Assembly (NCBI GenBank): GCA_031216915.1
Contig: CM062297.1
Span: forward strand, 366,247,704-366,311,703
Origin: Pictodentalium vernedei
Taxonomy: Eukaryota > Mollusca > Scaphopoda > Dentaliida > Dentaliidae
Direction: 5' to 3'
DNA length: 64,000 bases
The position numbers and the translations under genes were made by a program. Position 1 is the first letter of the stretch; each line of letters opens with the position of its first letter. Shown here piece after piece: positions 54,225 through 64,000 of this stretch. The notes beneath the pieces were generated by a model, which worked only from the letters and a program-made list of their open reading frames with translations, had not been told where the DNA came from and did not search any database.

Positions 54225-55232
54225 CCAAGATGAAAAGAGGCATAACTCTAGCAAAAGCAGGCTGATGGAAACTATAATCACAGGTACACAGGTTCCCATG
54301 GTAGTGAACACTCATACCAAGTTTCAAAGTAATCGACCCATAAACATGTGAGAAAATCTCCGGACAAAATTCAGGCATTCTAAGACGAAAAGTGGAATAA
54401 CTCTGGTACATAACGTCTGATGGAAACTATAATCTCAAGTGCACAGGCTCCCATAATAGTGAACATCCATACAAAGTTTCAAAGGAATCGACCCATAAAC
54501 ATCTGATAAAATCTCCGGACAAAATTCCCGCACTCTAAGATAAAAAGGGGCATAACTCTGGCAAAAACTGTCTGACCGAAACTATAATCGGAGGTGTATA
54601 GGTTCCTATGGTAGACAACATTCATACCAAGTTTCAAAGAAATCGACCCATACATGCCTGAGAAAATCTCCGGAAAAAATTCTAGGCAATTCAGGCATTC
54701 TAAGACGAAAATGGGGCATAACTCTGGCAGAAAAGTCCGACCGAAACTATAATCGCAGGCGCACAGGATCCAATGGTAGTAAACATCCATACCAAGTTTC
54801 AATGGAATCGACCCATAAACATCTGAGAAAATCTCCGGAGAAAATTCACGCATTCTAAGACGAAAAGGGGCATAACTCTGGCAAAAAAAGGTCTGATCAA
54901 AACTATAGTCGCAGGTCCACATATTCCCATAGTAGTAAACATTCGTACCAAGTTTCAAAGGAATCGACCAATAAACATCTAAGAAAATCTCCGCACAAAA
55001 TTCTAGGCCTGATATTTCAGGTTGAAAAGGGTGATAATTCTGGAAAAAAATAATCCGACCGGAACTATAATCGTAGGTACACAGGTTCCCACGGTGGGAA
55101 ACATTCATACCGAGTTTCGGGCAGATTGGACAAAATTATGTCGACGGACGGACGGACGGACGGACGGACGGACGGACGGACGGACAAGGTGATTCCGGTA
55201 TACCACCCCCACCACCACAACTCGATGCGAGG
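54225..55232. repeat. tandem repeat, six ~155-bp units, then GGAC microsatellite
   Basis: GGCATAACTCTGGCAAAA-like starts recur near 54240, 54391, 54549, 54715, 54869 and 55029. Each unit has AACTATAATC, AAGTTTCAAAG.AATCGACCC and AAAATCTCCGG words. The array ends in a GGAC run (about 55142-55186) and an inverted TATACC..GGTATA end. The layout is common in bivalve genomes. The 209-codon minus-strand frame is a by-product. Confidence 0.8.
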
Positions 55233-55750
55233 GGTATAAAAATGTGTTGCTGTACTGGGAAATTCTCCACGAGCTGACCTGTGATGTATATATATGAAAA
55301 TCTTTAAACGTTGTACACAAGAACCCATTTCCGATTTTTCGTCAGATTTTTTACTGCCCAAAATAAGACTAAGATGTTTTCGCTCTTGAGAGTTAAATTC
55401 TGATGCATTCACAAATTTAACGCGGACTCGAATTTACTGATCACAGAAAATTCTGTTTTTCTCAGTGTTGATGCATTTTTTTTAACTAAGTACTTAGCTG
55501 TCGTTGATCAATATGTTATGACCTGTTAACGTCAGACACAATAAAGGCTGAAAAGATCTATTTAGAAACCTCTCTCAGTTGAATTTATTGTACAAAGGAT
55601 ATTATTAAAAATTAAATGAGTATACGAGACAGTTTTACTTTCGAATGGTGGCGATATACTCGTGGCAAATTTGAACGCAACGGATAATCATTTCTTGAAA
55701 ATGCTATATCACCGACACGCATGTACGTACATTCATAACTACAGCTTTGT
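55233..55750. other. non-coding stretch
   Basis: No supportable gene. Confidence 0.4.
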
Positions 55751-56001
55751 TTAACCCTTTACCTAACATGAAAAGCAGACGACACTTGCAAACAAAATTC
55801 TTGAATAATTAATTTTTTTCATTTTTTGTCTCAAAAAACATAGGTTATGACCCCTCGTTGGAGCGAGCTCGACGAGCTCGTTCCAACGAGGGGTCATAAC
55901 CTATGTTTTTGAGACAAAAAATGAAAATATTTTGAAAATTAATTGGCGATTTTTGAGAATAGCGCTGGCCGGTTTTGGCGTTACGTTGGGTAAAGGGTTA
56001 A
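55751..56001. repeat. CCCTTTAC foldback, complete copy (reverse orientation)
   Basis: Begins TTAACCCTTTACCTAACATG, central palindrome around 55860-55885, ends GTTGGGTAAAGGGTTAA. Confidence 0.9.
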
Positions 56002-56345
56002 TAGATGTGGATAATCTGTGAAAACCTTTCTCTCCATACGCCGCTCTGTTGAATACTGCATCGCCAGCATTGGATAGAAAGGTGTGGGGTGGGGAGAGAG
56101 TTCAACAGAGAGAGATTTCGTCGCCCACAGTTTACGAGCGAAGTCGGGGGTGGCAACAACGGTTGTTATCTTGATGCCATTCTCAAAGTTGTGCACGTAT
56201 TGATGTATTGTGTTGCCAGGAGTAGTCCGTCATCCTTAACGGATTTGTTAATTTGTGTATACATTTGTGCATGTTATTCATCAGACCCATCTGTTAACAT
56301 CATTTTTCAGAAAAAACTCAGTGAAAGTCTCGTAATATCTTTAAT

Positions 56346-57122
56346 ATGAGGCCTCGTAGGGGAAATGTAAGAACCAGACGTCTTGGTCGTGGCAGGCCAA
56401 AAGATAACCCAGCGAATAATTGTGCAGACGGTAGATGCCAAGATTGGAACGGTAATGTTCAAACAAAATTATGCCAGGTGTATAACACTGAAGCAATAAT
56501 TGACTTTTACACAAATCAAAAACGTGAAGGTGGTGTGCCGTCTTTTACGAATGCCGAAAAAGTGATAAATCATTTATCAAGATCTGTGAGGATCTTTAAA
56601 AACCAGGAGAAAAGGAACATCCATAAAATTGCAAGACTGGAAATGAAAGTAAGGGACAAAATAAAACAGTTAAAAAAATTCCCATGACTCCAGGTTGCAG
56701 GAATGTGCTGAGTTGCAACAGACTCCTTCCGCAGCTCAAAAACTAAAAAAGAATACACAATTCACTGCCGTTATAACTGTAAAAGTTTAAATGTGGTTTA
56801 GCTCCTCCAGTGTGGTACTTGTGAGATTCAGTATGTTGGTCAAACAAGCTCACCATTCCATAACCGCATGAAAGACCACAGAACTAATAAAGAGGGTCCT
56901 TTTGTAAACCATTTGCAGGATAAAAACCACAAATTCGACTCATTCAAGGCCTTTATCATAGACTCCAACCCCGAATGGGTCGAAGATGTTCGTCTTTCTC
57001 GCGAAAGATTTTGGATAGAAGAGTTAAAGACTTTAAAAGGGGATGGTGGGTTGAACACCTGTCTACCCACCAACGATGGCACATCCTATTTGCAAACAAA
57101 ATTCTTACCCCAAATAAATTAA
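56346..57122 (+). pseudogene. GIY-YIG nuclease-domain protein, frameshifted
   Basis: ATG 56346 opens a 113-codon frame with a basic N-terminus (RPRRGNVRTRRLGRGRPKDN), a Cys pair (CADGRC) and a coiled-coil-like Lys-rich end. After a broken segment with a TAG near 56796, a second frame gives CGTCEIQYVGQTSSPFHNRM, then KDHRTNKEGPFVNHLQDKNH, FWIEELKTLKGDGGLNTCL. 'QYVG' followed by R and H corresponds to the GIY-YIG catalytic pattern, in the style of Penelope-like element endonucleases, but no reverse transcriptase is seen upstream. Breaks make this copy non-functional as assembled. It may be a domesticated-type or mobile nuclease gene. Confidence 0.6.
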
Positions 57123-59589
57123 TTGATTCTCAGGCAATTTGTTTTCCAAATCACTGCGGGGGTGGGGGGGGGGGGGGGCGGGGGTACTTTTAATTTTTTT
57201 TGGTCTTTTTCAAAAAGTGCACAAACATTTTGGATAAATGAGTTACAGACTTTTTTCGACAGTTAAAGACCTTTTTCGGCAGTTTTGAATCAGCATTTTA
57301 GATTCTCGTATTCATTTTATGACTGAGTTGCAGATGCTTCTAACCAAGCATCTTCAACAAAATCACGGAATACCTGGAGATCACCATATGCGGATGAACC
57401 AGGGGTAAGCAACAGTAGTCAGTCAGTATTGGTGACGTGAATACGACACTTTTTCATTTATGACCACTCTTTCGGTTGAAAAATGCTGTTTTGAACACCA
57501 TTAATTCTTCACAATGCCAATCACAGGGACCCCCCCCCCCCCCCCACACACACACACACACTTCCCTCCGGTCTGTTATTGTTCAGCAATCGCAAAAATT
57601 ATGCGCAAGACCCAGCATAAAGCCATAATGATACTGTGCCTTAGATTGAGGTTATTGCCGCCGCTAATTGACAGGGTTTGCAGTTTGGGCGCCACCAATT
57701 TGAAGAAAACAAATTGACGTTGTTCTATTTGAACTATCCATTTAACTGTGTAAGAAATATTATAGCGATATATGTTGCAATTTGCGCGGTAACGATGGTT
57801 ACAGAGTGTGGAAAGGTTGGTATCCTTGTGGGGATTTAAGTCACATGTCCAGTATTGGAAACCTGAGTTTCAAAATTGTTTTTAAATTTATTTTGGGGAT
57901 AATACATACTAAAATATCACTTGGTTTCAAAGCCGTGCAGTGATATTTCATATTGACGTTTGGCCTCTTTACGCCAGCATTAACATCATAGCGATATATA
58001 TTTCCTGACACTCTGAATAAACATTCCACAGTGATTCCTTAGAACTATTCATTTCGCTGTGTAAGAAGTAAAATAGCGATATATGTTGTAGTTTTGGGAA
58101 CTGCTAGTCAAAAAATAGGAGGGAGCACCCAGATGGTGCATGTAGTTACCTCATATTTCTGGTATTTGAAGTTGATTTTCAAAAGTTTTCTAATCTGTCA
58201 ATTTACCATCATGACCAGGGCCGGGAAGAGGAAATTCGGCCCCAGGGTAAATTCTGTAACGGACCTCCTTTCAAAAGTGTCGGAATACGGACGCAGACGC
58301 CGAAGATGATAGGGTGGTTTGGGAGTATCTCCCCTCCCCCCCCCCCAAAAAAAAAACGAAATTAGTTATTGTATGGAGACTTCTGGCGACTTTTGGAATA
58401 AAAAAAACTCACGTTATTTTTGGGCCGTCAAAATGAAGTTTTTTAGCAACATGTTTAAAATTTCCAAATTCATCAGTGAGTATCCAGTGACCTTTAGATT
58501 TTGACTGCACAATTGTTGAAGTGACAACTTTATTATGTTAAGTTGATTTAATAAAGTTATTACTTCAAGAATCACGCAGTCCACAATTACAACCGTTGGT
58601 CAAGTGCAGACTTCCATTTATGATACAGCCCCTCTTCTTAACTGTTGGCTGAAGCGTGAGAACCTGAGAGTGTGGGGGAGGGGGTAGACCAAATATGGCC
58701 TGAAAACCCGTATTTTAATTTTGTAGTTTGGTACGTCCTAACACAAGAATCCTGGACTCCTGGGCCAAACCCGGGCTCCCAAAGTTCCGGGCCACGGGGT
58801 AACTACTCAGTCCCCCGCCCTCTCCCTCGCCCTCTCCCCGACCCTGATCATGAATACTAAAACGTGACCCGATTTCAACTTGGTGGAGTTAAATTTTTTT
58901 GACGTTTTCCGATCCTCGGAGTATAATTCACACATAGATCGTTCAGTGAAACGAGGAAGGGAGATAGCAGTTGATGTATACAAAATGATGTTCTCAACTC
59001 AGCGAGATATCTCTGAAATGCGTGCAGTTTTATCAAATGCCGTACCTGTAGTTTCACGGGAATGATTCTGCGATAGATATTTGTTCATACTTCATTCTGA
59101 TATACTGTATATGTAGGTATATACTGTATACATATTGTCTTATATTTGAGCAGGAGTAAATTCATAACCAACATTTTGATTACAATTTATTTGTCTCTGC
59201 AACAATAATCTACATACTAACACATCCCAGCTGAAAGCATTTACCTTTTGATTTGATGACATTGAACTTATACGACGTATTTACAATACAACATATGCAG
59301 TACAGTTTTATCCAATCTAAATGTATACAAATTATTTATCGAACGTCTCATTTCGGTTTGAGCGCGTATTCTATACAAATACTGTAATTCAAGTATTATT
59401 GTCTTTGCCACAAATACCCATAAACTTAGTCATATCGATCATTATTCTATCGTTTTCACAACGATTATTAATTTCAAACGAATGTTTGCCCCAACATCGC
59501 CGAAAAAGGCCGAATTACGCCGAAAAAGGCGACTTTCACAGCTTAGATGTCCAGAGAGTCAACCTCCAAGATCCAGAATTTTGAATTTT
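57123..59589. other. non-coding stretch
   Basis: G run (57160-57185), C run then CA run (57528-57560), a C/A run near 58327-58355. The frame at 58880-59065 is protein-like (RGREIAVDVYKMMFSTQRDI) but has no motif or splice signs that decide it. Confidence 0.35.
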
Positions 59590-62557
59590 TAAAGATGATT
59601 ACTTATATGATTTCATTACATTAGTCGAAACCTTGCATAACAAGGAGAGTGACGTTCATTTACCCGGGTATGACCAAGTCGAACTTCCTAGGCAAAATAG
59701 AGATAGAGGAGGTATTGTCTTTATTATAAAACATGTTTGAAACCTTTTTTTGAAAACACAGAAATGATAGATGAAATTTCTCTGTGCGCTGAATTTAAAG
59801 GAAATACGTTTGGTTTCGACCACAAGATTGATTTTATATCTATATACGCCCCACCCCCAAGCAATTCAAGTTATTGGAATAGACGAAGAGAAATGAAAAT
59901 GAAACTCTTTGAAAATTTTCAAACGCATTTACTAGAATATAAAGTTCACGATATGGTTGTACTTGCTGGTAACTTTAATGCCAGAATTGGAGAGAAAACG
60001 GATCACGTTGCAGGCGATAATGACAACACCTCCCCCCTTCCCGATCATTACAGATTGGACACTGAGAAACTAAGAACAAACATGGATTGACATGATAATG
60101 TATTCGGTAATCAACTTCTGGCCATGTCTAGAAATGCGGGTTTTCGAATAGTGAATGCTCGAAAAGTGGGAGACGCATTTCACGCGCTATCAGTATAATG
60201 GAGCCAGTGTTGTTGATAACGCTATTAGATCGGAAATGCTTTTCTGTGATGCTGATTAGTTTTGCGTAAAATTACCCTCTACATTTTCCGATCATTGCCA
60301 GCTTGTTACTCACTTCAAATATGATGTTAAAGGCAACCTGTCAACGGAGGGGAAATACAAATATAAATACTCAAAACAAACTAAACTGAAATGGACATCG
60401 GATAGCAATGAGAGAGTCATACAATGTCTTAATAACAGTAGCATTAAACTAGAATATAACAAATTCCCAAGAAATGATTACAGCATTGATTGTAAGGGCT
60501 GAGGCTGTGCAAAATGTCATGTCATTCTTGAAGTCAGTCAACAAATCTGCGTGCATGAAATTACTGGTCCGTTAGGGTAACACAATGCGTAAACCACGGT
60601 GGTTTCATGATAGATGCAAAACTTTGAAAAATGATTTAAACAAAGTTATAAATCAAATTCGGCATGATCCATTCAATGATAGTTTACGAATCAAGTATTT
60701 GACAATACAGAAGGCATACAGCAAGGAAACAAAGAATGAAAAGAAACAATTTTTCTGCGCGTTGTACAAACAATTGGATGATTTGGAATCTAGCGACCCA
60801 AAACAATACTGGAAACTTATTAACAAACTGGGACAAAAGAAGAATTCTGACAATCAACTTAATTCCGACACTGCAGTAGATTTTTTCTTCAAATTGTACT
60901 TTAGAAATGGAGCTACTGGTGTTATTAATTAGGATAATTCGTTTTATTGACAGGAAATAAAAATAAAGTTGAACAATACTCCAGTCACACCATCGGAAAT
61001 ACTTTCAAAGTTGCGCGAATTAAAAAGTGGGAAAGCATCGAGTCTTGACAATATTAATAACAGTTTGCTGAAGGCAGTTGGTTCATGCATAACAAACAGT
61101 TAATCAAAATTCTTCAACCAAGTTTTAACTTCTGGCTGTTATCCGGAGGATTGGAGTAAGTCGGTTCTTTCCTTAATATACAAGAAGGGTGATCGCAATG
61201 ATCCGAATAATTATGGGGCCATTGCAGTAAGTTCGGCTATCGGAAAATTGTTCAACAAAATTATCAACCAAAGAGTATCTGATTTTATAGATGATAGCAA
61301 TATTATTGGCGAAAACCAGTTTGGATTTTGGAAAGGAAAAGGGACTACAGATAGTGCCTTTGTTTTGAAAACGGATATTGACAAATACAAATCTTCAAAA
61401 AGACCACTGAATATTGATTTCATTGATTTTCCCAAGGCATTTGATTCGGCGAACAAGGAATTGTTCATGCTGAAACTTCAACATATAGGTCTGAGTGGTG
61501 AAGTATTGAACGTGATTAAATCTGTGTATGAATCAAGCTTTTATTTGACTAAAACGTCTAGTGGATTGGGACCAGCCTCCCTCTCTTCTGTCGGTGTCCG
61601 TCAGGGGTGCATATTATCTCCCTCTCTATTTAAATTTTTTTATTGAAGACATAAGATATATTTTCGACAATTTGTATGATCCTCTGTGGATTCGGGATTA
61701 CAAATTATATCATCAAGCTCCACAATTATACTGAAACCAATATGTAGCAAATAAACGTTGGACGTCAGTTAATGGCACACAAAAGCAACCAATATTTTTT
61801 ATCGGAGGCAAACGTGTTGATGTGGCTGACGAATTTACATATCTAGGAATAAAATTCTCCAAACATGATACATTCTGTAAAGCCCAAAATGATTTGGTTT
61901 TTAAAGCCTAAAAACCTTTATACTCACTTTTTCGTGCATTTAATGAAACTTCACGAGTTCCAATAAAGACAATGTCAAAGCTCTTCGATAAATTAATTCA
62001 ACCTATAGTCTCATATGGGTGTGAAGTCTGGGGTTCAGAAATGACGTACGGTATGTGTTACAACATAGCCTGTGAAAAATTACACTTCCTTTTGTAAAAA
62101 AGTCTTGGGCGTTGGAATTTTTTTCTCCAACCACGCGGTTCGCGCAAAACTTGGTCTATATCCTCTATATATTGAGGCGGTAAGTAGGATGGTTTCTTTC
62201 GCAATCAAAATATCTGAGAATCATAATGACCTGATGTGGAATGTGGTAGCTGAACAGGGAAATCGTAAAGGCAAACCGGAATCCCCTTTCAAATTAATGG
62301 AAAGATATGGTCTCGCTGTCCTTCAACATCCAGTTATCAATAACACTAATATTATAGGTAAGCTCAAGTATAATTTGCGCTGGCAGACTGTAAACACGTT
62401 CAAAAAGTCAGTGTTTGAGGATTGCAAAAAGAATGGAGATAATAAACTGAGAACTTACAGGTTGTTTAAAAATGACTATTCAATGGAAACGTACTTAGTG
62501 GAAACAAACTCGGTGGAAGACCGGAAAAGTTTCACTAAGCTTCGTATAAGCTCATAA
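59590..62557 (+). pseudogene. non-LTR retrotransposon (APE endonuclease + RT), decayed
   Basis: Pieces in order: ITLVETLHNKESDVHLPGYD (endonuclease Glu box, about 59615), IDFISIYAPP and MVVLAGNFNARIGEKTDH (59737-60090, the GDFNA box changed to GNFNA), KPRWFHDRCKTLKNDLNK (60590, linker), SLDNINNSLLK-type RT N-terminus (61030), IGENQFGFWKGKGTTDSAFV, FIDFPKAFDSANKELF and GVRQGCILSPSLFKFF (61248-61646). The Y/F-x-D-D box expected next is absent. Then VADEFTYLGIKFS and, at 62072-62557, FCKKVLGVGIFFSNHAVRAK then LGLYPLYIEAVSRMV. Multiple frameshifts and stops. Clade not fixed; the arrangement fits an APE-type LINE. Confidence 0.85.
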
Positions 62558-64000
62558 GTTAGCTATTGAGAAAGGGCGACATTATCAACCACCGAATCAT
62601 ATTATCTACAGGATATGTACAAATTTCATTGAAAAAATCTGGCGCTTTTTAATGTTTTAAACGTTGCCATTCGATAAAGCCACTACCCAGTTTGGTCATG
62701 AAACTTTCCTCAGATGGCAACAAAGTTTTAAATGTGTTGTTTTTTTCTGGATGTTATATTTACAAAATTTGGAAAGAATAGCTTTCCTTAATCGTAATAA
62801 ATAAAAACAAATCCCCCAAGAAGTAGATTTGACATTGGATGTATGCCTGAAGGTAAACGAGAAGAACTTGAAAACGGCGAGGGAACAGAACAATAGTTAA
62901 GGCCATGTTTATACAGAATGTGAAGTGACGCGACGCCACCGCGAAAATTTTTCGCTTTTAATGTATTTTCATTTGACCATTTATGCGGGACGTGTCACGA
63001 AGCGATGCGACGCGCTATTTCAGTTTCGGTTGTCTTGCCAAAAATCTTGCGTCGCTTATGTGCGCTTGCCTAATTATGCAGTGTTTACTTGTGCCATCGC
63101 GGAAGGATAAACACGAGGCCTGCGGCCTCTCATTTTATCCTTCCGTTCTGGCATCACCCATTCGCACGCGTACTTCGTTCAGTGTATGTATTTAATCTCT
63201 AATTACTCATTTTTAAGCATAAGATAAACTAAAGGTAGAAATTAACAGTAATAGCTTTTAGCTGAACTTCTGGTTCCTTGATGATACTCGTATGATTACA
63301 TAAAATGAAGATAGATAGATAGATAGATTTTTATTTGTACAATTTTCTTACATACAAGTTAAATACAATAATAACAAATGCATTAAATATATTGTACAGG
63401 GGCAGCATGGACAAGATTGTCCGTCTTCCTGCCGCACCTAACGTAAATTGTTTTCAGATTTGAGACTGAAAGGCGACATGAAATGGCTACACAGGTGTCA
63501 CATGAAAAGCATGGTGTAGCAAAATCTGCTTGGGTTATAAGTATATACGTGTGTAAATAGTTAAATACCCACATGTATAAATATCATTTATTTCAGTGGT
63601 TGAGACTACTGGTAGAAAAGTACTGCTATTGTTAGTTCTGACTGGGATATGTTGTCTGGTTATCGAGTATTAGAAAGGGGAATGGGGCTCAATATGTAAT
63701 GTTGATTGGTCGGTTTGTTCCATTGCCTGTTTCCCAGCCTAAGCGGGTGGTGATCTACAAGACTTCTATTCCTATATATAGCAAGATTTAATCAGAGGGA
63801 GCTAGTTGTATTATTAACAACTACAAGTGCGTTGAGGAGAATGCAGAATGACAAGAGTGACTCTCATATTGTACGGGGTTTAGCAACCTGTCTACAGTCT
63901 GGACAGAATTGGTTCTTACATTTTACAACATTAGAATAATTTGATAAGTAACTTTTTATTAATTCCTTTTTAAAGCAGCTTTTAAATTTGACATTTCTGA
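62558..64000. other. non-coding stretch at window end
   Basis: Holds a hairpin at about 63099-63146 (CGGAAGGATAAA and TTTATCCTTCCG around GAGGCCTGCGGCCTC) and an AGAT microsatellite at 63309-63329. The 63383-63574 frame has no motif. No gene supported. Confidence 0.45.

Noticed and set aside
54479-55108. 209-codon minus-strand frame as a gene
   Set aside because: Made entirely of ~155-bp tandem units; no start context or domain.
58880-59065. possible host exon (61 codons)
   Set aside because: Sequence looks somewhat protein-like, but there is no motif, no partner exon and no decisive splice site.

Overview
The window looks like eukaryotic, repeat-rich animal DNA, most likely from a marine lophotrochozoan and plausibly a bivalve mollusc. 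The signs are a terminal exon with splice acceptor and poly(A) signal, tRNA- and 5S-headed SINEs, decayed non-LTR and Tc1-like elements, many foldback (MITE-like) repeats, and long tandem arrays of roughly 155 to 540 bp. One array (54.2-55.2 kb) ends in a GGAC microsatellite of a style common in bivalve genomes. The species cannot be fixed from sequence alone.

The centrepiece is a complete-length Maverick/Polinton element at 21233-36507 (15,275 bp). It has ~730-bp terminal inverted repeats, AG...CT termini and a 6-bp target duplication TATGTG on both sides. Left to right it carries: a small Cys/His protein (broken); a 220-aa two-helix membrane-type protein; a zinc-ribbon plus phospholipase A2-like protein (broken); a DDE integrase (C-terminus broken); a tail-fibre-like repeat protein on the opposite strand (broken); an adenain-type cysteine protease; a protein-primed family B DNA polymerase in many frames; two convergent small genes around a strong hairpin; a 203-aa protein with protease-like cleavage motifs; a probable minor capsid protein; an A32-like packaging ATPase; a basic Ala-rich protein; and a DUF8207-like protein (broken). 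No major capsid gene was found. Integrase, polymerase, protease, ATPase and capsid-type genes together describe a virus-like self-synthesising transposon. At least five of its genes, including the polymerase, carry frameshifts or stops, so this copy as assembled looks inactive.

Left flank (1-21232): a terminal exon of a Mab-21/cGAS-like host gene (2149-2409), a dead Tc1-like transposase (3952-4946), SINEs, a tandem array (8.7-10.85 kb) and one minus-strand non-LTR retrotransposon broken up by nested insertions (17.5 down to 12.8 kb). The Polinton sits inside a diverged ~232-bp host tandem repeat, seen again at 42.5-44.3 kb.

Right flank (36508-64000): two more decayed Tc1-like transposases, the same foldback families as on the left, a 1.4-kb degenerate minisatellite (44.3-45.8 kb), a LINE 3' fragment, an orphan GIY-YIG reading frame (56.3-57.1 kb) and a decayed plus-strand LINE (59.6-62.6 kb). 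Apart from the Mab-21-like exon and one weak candidate exon at 53.5 kb, no host gene could be supported.
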